A stretch of DNA of 7,900 bases, from contig RPRC01000263.1 in assembly GCA_003857395.1 (NCBI GenBank), positions 1-7,900 on the forward strand, given 5' to 3'. How positions within the stretch are numbered: the first letter of the stretch is position 1; every line of letters starts with the position of its first letter. Below are positions 1 to 4,710 of this stretch, one piece after another. Source of the stretch: Geobacter sp. (GTDB lineage Bacteria; Desulfobacterota; Desulfuromonadia; Geobacterales; Geobacteraceae). Made by a program: the position numbers and the translations under genes. The notes beneath the pieces were generated by a model. The model did no database searches, was not told the origin of the DNA, and worked only from the letters and a program-made list of their open reading frames with translations.

Positions 1-1133
1 AGAAAACCGAGCGTATAGCAGCCGATATCACCGGTAACATAGGCGTTCAAGTGTTTCAGGGCATAGAAAACACCTCGATGGGGACACCCGGGACACATGT
101 TGGGCGGCCGACCGGGCAGAGACACTGCCGATGACTGTTCTTCATGCGCGGTGGCGGAATCGACAACAATCCCCTGGCCGGCAAAAGCCTTACGGATTCT
201 TTCCGGAGTAAGTTCTCCACAGAGGGGGAGAAAATCCTTGCCGGAAATGGAAATGCCCTGCGCCTTGATCTGCTCTTCGAAGAAGGGGTCCAGTTCCTCC
301 ACAACAAAAAGCCGGTCCACCGCAGCAGCAAATTCGCGAATCATCTCCATGGGAAGCGGATGAAGCATGCCGAGCTTCAGGGTAGAAAAGTTCGGGAAGA
401 TTTCCCGCACGTAGTGGTAGCAGACACCGGAGGTTATGATGCCGACCTTTGTGTCACGCACTTCCATGCGATTGACCGCCATGGTGTTTGCCGCGGAAGA
501 AAGCTTTCTCATCCGTTCCTCCACCAGCGGGTGGCGGACACGGGCATTCGACGGCAGCATAACCTGCTTGGCGGCATTTTTCACCAGGGCAGGCACCGGG
601 AGATCGCAAACGGGGTCTGCAAGGGTAACGATGGATTTACTATGGGAAATTCGCGTTGTCGTTCTCAGGAAGACCGGAGTATCATACTGTTCGGAGAGTT
701 CAAAAGCAAGGCGGGTAAACTCCTTGCATTCATGCGAATCGGCCGGCTCCAGCATCGGAACCTTGGCAAATTTGGCATAATTGCGATTATCCTGCTCATT
801 CTGGGAGGAATGCATTTCAGGGTCATCAGCCGTTACCAGTACCAGGCCACCCTTGACTCCGGTGTAGGAAAGGGTGAAAAGGGGATCTGCTGCGACATTG
901 ACCCCAACGTGCTTCATGGCAACGAGCGCCCTGGCTCCCGCAAAAGATGCGCCGATGCCGACTTCGAGAGCGACTTTCTCATTGGGAGCCCATGAGGCAT
1001 TAATTTCTTTGTAAAAGATGACGTTTTCTAGAATTTCGGTGGAAGGAGTTCCCGGATATGCACTGGCAACTTTTACTCCAGCCTCGTACGCCCCACGGGC
1101 AATCGCCTCATTGCCGGAAAGAATTTCTCTCAT
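1..1133 (-). CDS. iorA: Indolepyruvate:ferredoxin oxidoreductase, alpha subunit (partial, C-terminus outside window)
   Basis: IorA with IorB oxidatively decarboxylates aryl-pyruvates (indolepyruvate, phenylpyruvate, hydroxyphenylpyruvate) to aryl-acetyl-CoA, reducing ferredoxin; it is a cytoplasmic, oxygen-sensitive, thiamine-diphosphate enzyme. The visible 377 residues begin MREILSGNEAIARGAYEAG and continue with AYPGTPSTEILENV (about 26-39), PNEKVALEVGIG (about 51-62) and DDPEMHSSQNEQDNRNYAKF, all hallmark IorA segments of the pyrimidine-binding domain. The thiamine-diphosphate domain opens at MCPGCPHRG (346-354), and GDIGCYTLG (368-376) lies at the window edge. Roughly 200 further residues, normally ending in two 4Fe-4S ferredoxin motifs, lie outside. 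ATG at 1133 was chosen for its alignment with the family start and an AAAGGGG ribosome-binding site 10 nt upstream. The reading frame is intact with no internal stop. Its leader carries a promoter and a terminator-like hairpin (listed separately). iorB would be expected downstream, beyond the left edge. Confidence 0.95.
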   Translation of the reverse strand, partial: MREILSGNEAIARGAYEAGVKVASAYPGTPSTEILENVIFYKEINASWAPNEKVALEVGIGASFAGARALVAMKHVGVNVAADPLFTLSYTGVKGGLVLVTADDPEMHSSQNEQDNRNYAKFAKVPMLEPADSHECKEFTRLAFELSEQYDTPVFLRTTTRISHSKSIVTLADPVCDLPVPALVKNAAKQVMLPSNARVRHPLVEERMRKLSSAANTMAVNRMEVRDTKVGIITSGVCYHYVREIFPNFSTLKLGMLHPLPMEMIREFAAAVDRLFVVEELDPFFEEQIKAQGISISGKDFLPLCGELTPERIRKAFAGQGIVVDSATAHEEQSSAVSLPGRPPNMCPGCPHRGVFYALKHLNAYVTGDIGCYTLGF

Positions 1134-1152
1134 TAGTGGCCATCCCCTTTAC

Positions 1153-1177
1153 AAAAAAATACGGGAATTTCTCCCCG
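1153..1177 (-). terminator. Intrinsic-terminator-like hairpin in the iorA leader (possible attenuator)
   Basis: Read on the minus strand, CGGGGA-GAAA-UUCCCG (1177-1162) forms a 6-bp stem (one G-U) capped by a GAAA tetraloop. It is followed by UA and seven consecutive U (1159-1153), the layout of a rho-independent terminator. It ends about 20 nt before the iorA start, immediately upstream of its ribosome-binding site. That leaves no room for a promoter between hairpin and gene, so iorA transcription must pass through it. It may terminate read-through from ppx, attenuate iorA, or both. Confidence 0.6.
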
Positions 1178-1190
1178 AAATCGCATGGAA

Positions 1191-1220
1191 TATATACTGA
1201 CAAACCGCTGTTTCTGTCAA
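1191..1220 (-). promoter_or_regulatory. Candidate sigma-70 promoter for iorA
   Basis: On the minus strand a perfect -35 hexamer TTGACA (1220-1215) is followed after 18 nt by TATATA (1196-1191). The predicted transcription start is near 1184, giving a leader of about 50 nt that contains the terminator-like hairpin. It is the best promoter match in the window, and its position in the gap between ppx and iorA supports an independent iorA transcription unit. The prediction is by eye only. Confidence 0.55.
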
Positions 1221-1259
1221 CTGCAATCTGGCTGATTTTACCTTTTCCCTCAGAAACAG
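1208..1259. repeat. 9-bp inverted repeat overlapping the iorA promoter -35
   Basis: CTGTTTCTG (1208-1216) and CAGAAACAG (1251-1259) are perfect reverse complements separated by 34 nt. One arm overlaps the first bases of the -35 hexamer of the candidate iorA promoter; the other lies about 20 nt past the ppx stop. It could be a pair of operator half-sites or a long-loop hairpin after ppx. No U-tract follows, so a classic terminator is unlikely. Confidence 0.35.
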
Positions 1260-1279
1260 GATGGTCGTTACGCTAGAAT

Positions 1280-2200
1280 TCAGCTGTCTGATTGAAGGGT
1301 TAGCAGTAATCCTTCCAAAAGGCCGCTTTCACTCACAGTCAAGAATTCAAAACCGAATCGCTCCATGGTCCGCATGGTAATGAGGGTTCCGGCAAGAATC
1401 AGGTCCTCCCGCCCTCTTTCAATCCCGGGCACAAGTAACCGCTGTTCCGGGGTTAAGGGGAGAATGCGCGCGTAGATTTTTCTGATGCTATCGAGTGACA
1501 AGATATGGCCATGGACACTTCTGGAATCATAATCGCGCACTTCCAGCTCAATCCCTGCCAAGGTTGTCGGAGTTCCGGCCGTGCCGATGAGCCTGGTCTT
1601 GGGTGAAACTTCCGGATAACCAGCCAGCGACAGATCCGCAAGGAGAATCTCAAGCTCGCGGTGAATTTTGTCATCCATGGCAGGAATACTCTTCTTCCCT
1701 TCCGTTAACCGCACGACGCCGAGTGAAAGACTTTTTGTGTATAGTGACGTCTCGTCATGTGCCAAAGTATACTCGGTGCTCCCACCGCCGATATCAAAGA
1801 CGAGAACATCGCCCTCTCCACGAATACCGGAAAATATCCCCCGCAGGGTCAAGAGCCCCTCATCCCGGCCGCCAATAACCTCAAGGGTTATGCCTGTTTG
1901 CTGGAAAACCTCGCCAACAAAATGGCCACCGTTTACGGCATCCCGCACGGCACTAGTAGCTACGGCACGAATCTTTTTCACCCCATGTCGCTGAATTTCA
2001 CCGGCAAATTCCTGCAATACGGCCAACGTACGCTTACGCGCCTCAAGAGACAGGCCCTTCTCCTTCGAGAATCCACCACCAAGACGGGTAATCTCCCTTT
2101 TGAAAAAAAGAGGCCGAATACGGGAACGGGAATCTACAGAACCAATCAATAAGCGGGCACTATTGGTTCCGAGATCAATAGAGGCACACTGCATGAACAT
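1280..2200 (-). CDS. ppx: Short-form Ppx/GppA phosphatase (exopolyphosphatase)
   Basis: This is a 306-residue member of the Ppx/GppA branch of the ASKHA (actin-like ATPase) fold. These enzymes remove terminal phosphate from inorganic polyphosphate and/or convert pppGpp to ppGpp. Visible motifs are the first phosphate loop SIDLGTNSARLLIG (8-21), the general-base region VIGGRDEGLL (108-117, with E114 the likely catalytic glutamate), the second phosphate loop FDIGGGSTE (135-143), GTAGTPTTLAGIE (206-218), and the C-terminal SESGLLEGLL (290-299). The length fits the single-module short form; the HD-like C-terminal extension of the roughly 500-residue E. coli enzymes is absent. ATG at 2200 overlaps the upstream transporter stop as TAATG, with AAGGA 10 nt before it. 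An in-frame ATG at 2194 would put the ribosome-binding site too far away. Coupling to a phosphate transporter favours a polyphosphate role, but the sequence does not separate exopolyphosphatase from pppGpp hydrolase activity. Confidence 0.92.
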   Translation of the reverse strand: MFMQCASIDLGTNSARLLIGSVDSRSRIRPLFFKREITRLGGGFSKEKGLSLEARKRTLAVLQEFAGEIQRHGVKKIRAVATSAVRDAVNGGHFVGEVFQQTGITLEVIGGRDEGLLTLRGIFSGIRGEGDVLVFDIGGGSTEYTLAHDETSLYTKSLSLGVVRLTEGKKSIPAMDDKIHRELEILLADLSLAGYPEVSPKTRLIGTAGTPTTLAGIELEVRDYDSRSVHGHILSLDSIRKIYARILPLTPEQRLLVPGIERGREDLILAGTLITMRTMERFGFEFLTVSESGLLEGLLLTLQSDS

Positions 2201-3879
2201 TATCGAAGTGTCCTTTGTGTTTCAATAATAGAATAGGAGTAATCGCCTATTTTTGTAAAAGCAGCGATTATCTCCATAAATAAAAGGCCGGCGGTTACCG
2301 TGCAGTCTCCGGCACTCAAGCGCATCAAGTGATTTTTTTTAAAGTCTTCCTCACTGGAAAGAAGCTCTATTTTCAATTCCTGCATCGCTTCAGCGTCTGG
2401 CACATCAAAGCTGTCAAGAGCATCTACCGCCAGATGCATCAGATATGAAGCCATTTTTGCAAGTGACTTTAACTCGTCCATGGCTGTTTCGGAAAAATAC
2501 ACCGAGCCTTCCTTTTTGCGACGGAGACACTCGAGTATATTCTCACAGTTATCCCCGATACCCTCCAAATCATTGACGGTGCTGAGAAAAACGGGGATTT
2601 CCAGAGGTTTTTCGGAATTTGGGGCTTGGCGAGCGAGGAGCACAAGGAAACTGGAAATTTCTTTTTGAAGGACGTCCAAAAGGTTTTCTTTTTGTTGAAT
2701 CAAGGTAGCCTTTTTCGCGTTGAATTCGTAAAACTGCTCCGAAGTATCGGACACCATGGACTGGGCCACCTGCGCCATCCTTTTCAATTCATTCCCTGCT
2801 TGCAAGAAGGCAAGCGTCGGGGTGTTGACGACCCGGAAATCAATAAATCGTGGATAAGGCTCAATGTCGATCTCGCCTTTTTCCGGGAGAATCTTCCCCG
2901 CCGATCGGGCAAAAAAGCCAATAAACGGCAGAAAGACCAATGCCATAAATATGCTGAACAACGTGTAGCTGTTGGCAACGGCTCTTGCGGTGACAGTATG
3001 AAAGAGTGGTTGTGGCGGTGTCAGCGAAAACACGCTTCTCAAGTGAGACACCCCTTCCCCGTAACCGGGAGTAACCATGGCAACCAGGCTCAGAAAGAAG
3101 GGAAAAAACAGCAGCACACAGGCAACTGAAACAACAGAGATCACCCCATAGAAAAATACTGTCCTTTTTGCCGTCAAGGTTCCGCCGATGGCGCCGATTG
3201 CAGAAAGAGCCAGGGTCCCTATCACTTCCCCGAGAGCCATGGCCGTAGCCTGCTCAAAGCCGATAAAACCACTTCCGGCCACGGCAAGAATCACTCCGAG
3301 GGCGGCACTTCCAGATTGCACCAGAAAAGCAATGATTGCTCCAATAAGCACATTTGCAATGGGCGCGTCAAAGGGAAAGGAATGGGTTCCGCGGAAGATT
3401 TCAGCTTGCCCGAATGGCAATAGCCGGGTTTCCATGACTTCAAGTCCGAAAAACAACAAACCGAAACCCAACAGGATTTCGCCGAAAAAAACCCATCTCC
3501 TCCGTTTGCTGAAAAAGCGCAGGACAACTCCTGCAAATATTGCAGGCAAGGAGAGAAAAGATATTTTGAAGGCTATGAACTGGATTGCCAGTGCCGTACC
3601 AAGCCCCGTACCTACAAGCATTCCAAGGGCCTGATACAAGGAAAGAAGTCCTGCATTGACAAAGCCGATGACAAGAATTGACGCAGCCCCGCTCGACTGC
3701 AAGAGCGAAGAGAGACAGCCTCCCATCAAAGCGGCGGAAAGGCGGTTACCGCCGACCTTTTCGACCAGGCGACGGAATCTCCCGCTTGAGAACCGCTGGA
3801 GACCGTCCGCCATGGTCTTCATGCCGAAAATGAACAAGCCAAGACCGCCAAGTGCCTCTAACAGCTGAAACAGCAGCAT
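2200..3879 (-). CDS. Na/Pi cotransporter family protein with C-terminal PhoU-like domain
   Basis: This 559-residue inner-membrane protein of the NptA/SLC34-like family probably moves phosphate (or a similar anion) with sodium. Residues about 8-270 contain the two inverted Na/Pi repeats as strings of hydrophobic segments. The first carries LLQSSGAAS (59-67), the second LVQSGSAAL (186-194), the family's QSS-type signatures. A further membrane segment lies near 303-325. From about 345 on the protein is soluble and helical with PhoU-like signatures: DLEGIGDNCENI (437-448) and FTKIGDYSYSI (541-551). The glycine-rich loops after each QSS motif are unusual: GTGLGTA (90-96) and GEVIGTL (217-223), where the family normally has GANIGTT. 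The start at 3879 gives MLLFQLLEALGGLGLFIFG, matching the family N-terminus, with a modest GGGG ribosome-binding site 9 nt upstream. The stop overlaps the ppx start by one base. Function is inferred from family; substrate is not proven. Confidence 0.9.
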   Translation of the reverse strand: MLLFQLLEALGGLGLFIFGMKTMADGLQRFSSGRFRRLVEKVGGNRLSAALMGGCLSSLLQSSGAASILVIGFVNAGLLSLYQALGMLVGTGLGTALAIQFIAFKISFLSLPAIFAGVVLRFFSKRRRWVFFGEILLGFGLLFFGLEVMETRLLPFGQAEIFRGTHSFPFDAPIANVLIGAIIAFLVQSGSAALGVILAVAGSGFIGFEQATAMALGEVIGTLALSAIGAIGGTLTAKRTVFFYGVISVVSVACVLLFFPFFLSLVAMVTPGYGEGVSHLRSVFSLTPPQPLFHTVTARAVANSYTLFSIFMALVFLPFIGFFARSAGKILPEKGEIDIEPYPRFIDFRVVNTPTLAFLQAGNELKRMAQVAQSMVSDTSEQFYEFNAKKATLIQQKENLLDVLQKEISSFLVLLARQAPNSEKPLEIPVFLSTVNDLEGIGDNCENILECLRRKKEGSVYFSETAMDELKSLAKMASYLMHLAVDALDSFDVPDAEAMQELKIELLSSEEDFKKNHLMRLSAGDCTVTAGLLFMEIIAAFTKIGDYSYSIIETQRTLR

Positions 3880-3955
3880 ATGGTCAGACCCCGGATTTCT
3901 TCGTGTTACTGGTGAGTGTTCTTAAAAGGCGAGATTTGACAGAAAGGACACAACT

Positions 3956-4038
3956 GTATCCATTCCAGACAATTGACGCACGCGCATACACGTAAGTATA
4001 CGATACCGATGAGAGTCGGCAACGTCTGGAAAGGATAC
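3956..4038 (-). other. 83-nt inverted-repeat element; possible three-way-junction RNA upstream of the Na/Pi transporter
   Basis: The ends GTATCCATTCCAGAC (3956-3970) and GTCTGGAAAGGATAC (4024-4038) are inverted repeats matching at 14 of 15 positions. Read on the minus strand, the interior holds two more hairpins. GCCGA-CUCUCA-UCGGU (4020-4005) has 5 bp including a terminal G-U. CGUAUAC-UUACGU-GUAUGCG (4002-3983) has 7 bp including one U-G. The whole can fold as a three-way junction with a 12-nt unpaired segment (3982-3971). Both wobble pairs exist only on the minus-strand RNA, so the coding strand is favoured. No U-tract follows, so it is not a standard terminator. It matches no riboswitch or ribozyme class I recognise. 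A promoter candidate lies inside it and offers a competing explanation. Confidence 0.5.
3995..4022 (-). promoter_or_regulatory. Candidate sigma-70 promoter for the Na/Pi transporter-ppx pair
   Basis: On the minus strand TTGCCG (4022-4017, four of six consensus bases) is followed after 16 nt by TATACT (4000-3995, five of six). The start would be near 3988, giving a leader of about 110 nt before the transporter ATG. It lies between the arms of the 15-bp inverted repeat. If it is active, those arms could be operator sites rather than an RNA stem. Confidence 0.35.
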
Positions 4039-4074
4039 TATAGAAATTGAAATAGTGCGAAAGAGAAAATCTGG

Positions 4075-4350
4075 TCAGCTATCAACCATTTCTTTCAACT
4101 CTTTACCCACTTTGAAGAAAGGAAGCTTTTTCGGTTTCACCTTGATTGCTTCGCCAGTCTTGGGATTTCGTCCGACATAAGGTTTATAGTCTTTGATAAC
4201 AAAGCTGCCGAAACCTCTGATTTCGATCCGTTCACCCCCGCGGAGTGCATCGGCCATGGAATCAAAAATCGTGTTAATAATTTCTTCGGATTTCTTGAAG
4301 GAAAGGTTCTTCCTTTCCGCAAGGGCTTCTATAAGCTCAGATTTGTTCAT
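4075..4350 (-). CDS. ihfB: HU/IHF family DNA-bending protein, integration host factor beta-like
   Basis: This 91-residue basic protein binds the DNA minor groove and bends DNA as a dimer, serving nucleoid structure, recombination and activation of transcription. The family core is complete: MNKSELIEALAERKNLSF (1-18), GERIEIRGFGSF (39-50), the DNA-intercalating arm GRNPKTGE (60-67, with P63), and LPFFKVGKELKEMV (76-89). The GERIEIRGFGSF segment and the FKVGKEL tail resemble IHF-beta more than HU, but lineage-specific HU proteins blur this line. ATG at 4350 has a strong ribosome-binding site (GGAGG, 5 nt upstream) and fits the family N-terminus. Longer in-frame starts up to 4446 add residues with no family match. 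It is a probable single-gene unit between two long gaps. Confidence 0.93.
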   Translation of the reverse strand: MNKSELIEALAERKNLSFKKSEEIINTIFDSMADALRGGERIEIRGFGSFVIKDYKPYVGRNPKTGEAIKVKPKKLPFFKVGKELKEMVDS

Positions 4351-4487
4351 TACTTCCTCCAGCAGTTCGTTCTCCGGCAGATGCCACAAACAAGGTGAAT
4401 CTATGTTTCGTAGTGGCAAGGTGGCGGAAAAACAATCGCTAATCATTTCATTGGATCACAGGCTAACCGATTACGTTTGCACGTTAT

Positions 4488-4516
4488 GTTATAAAATTGA
4501 GCAGTACCCTGAGAAA
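4488..4516 (-). promoter_or_regulatory. Weak candidate promoter for ihfB
   Basis: On the minus strand TATAAC (4493-4488) resembles a -10 element in an AT-rich stretch. A poor -35 candidate TTTCTC (4516-4511) lies 17 nt upstream. The resulting leader would be about 130 nt. The poor -35 suggests either an activator-dependent promoter or a wrong call. Confidence 0.25.
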
Positions 4517-4528
4517 GTGATACACTTT
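4514..4528. promoter_or_regulatory. Perfect palindrome, possible operator upstream of ihfB
   Basis: AAAGTG-ATA-CACTTT is a perfect 6-bp inverted repeat with a 3-nt centre, the size of a dimeric repressor site. It overlaps the -35 candidate of the weak ihfB promoter. No cognate regulator is identifiable in the window. Confidence 0.3.
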
Positions 4529-4587
4529 TCCTGAACGGCACCTAAGGAAATGAGCCCATCTTACAACCCGCACACGAAGAGCATTTT

Positions 4588-4610
4588 CCCTGTAAATTAC
4601 TCAAACAGGG
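4588..4610. repeat. Short hairpin in the rlmD-ihfB gap
   Basis: CCCTGT (4588-4593) and ACAGGG (4605-4610) form a 6-bp stem with an 11-nt loop. On the plus strand it is followed by UUUUAUAU, weakly terminator-like. No plus-strand gene is seen to need it. On the minus strand it is followed by AAAA, so it is not an rlmD terminator. Confidence 0.3.
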
Positions 4611-4710
4611 TTTTATATAAATGTTTGATAGGAACAGAAAACCAATCAATTTAACTGTCAAACCAGGACGTCAGCACGGTTTGGCTTGCAAGTTTCTTTC
4701 CCAATCGATG

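Larger units (their letters stand above)
4351..4710. other. Non-coding stretch between rlmD and ihfB
   Basis: I see no convincing gene in these 360 nt. It is AT-richer than the flanking genes. It holds a weak ihfB promoter candidate (4488-4516), a perfect short palindrome (4514-4528) and a hairpin (4588-4610). Just past the rlmD stop, an inverted repeat of CAAACC (4659-4664) and GGTTTG (4678-4683) extends to 8 bp on the plus strand with one wobble. None of these has the U-tract expected of an rlmD terminator on the minus strand. Confidence 0.6.

Noticed and set aside
144..995. Long plus-strand open frame (283 codons) opposite iorA
   Set aside because: It shares codon boundaries with the clearly conserved iorA frame, has no family resemblance and no ribosome-binding site. 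It is open only because the iorA codons avoid the complements of stops.
2626..3634. Several plus-strand open frames opposite the Na/Pi transporter
   Set aside because: Their composition is that of antisense translation, they lack initiation signals, and the minus-strand frame has family motifs throughout.
3928..3936. Pho-box-like CTGTCAAAT on the minus strand before the transporter
   Set aside because: Only one half-site is visible; the 11-nt direct repeat expected of a PhoB box is missing, and it lies downstream of the candidate promoter.
3956..4038. tRNA, hammerhead or GEMM-type (c-di-GMP) riboswitch as explanation of the 83-nt element
   Set aside because: There is no cloverleaf or T-loop and no CUGAUGA/GAAA core. 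The conserved GEMM core bases and tetraloop-receptor pattern are also absent. A GATGAG stretch on the plus strand is a coincidence.
3956..4038. Insertion-sequence ends with target duplication
   Set aside because: The flanks outside the inverted repeats show no direct duplication and there is no transposase. A MITE relic cannot be excluded without a copy search.
4351..4446. N-terminal extension of ihfB to an upstream ATG at 4446
   Set aside because: The added 32 residues match nothing in the HU/IHF family, and the ATG at 4350 has a near-ideal ribosome-binding site and the canonical family N-terminus.
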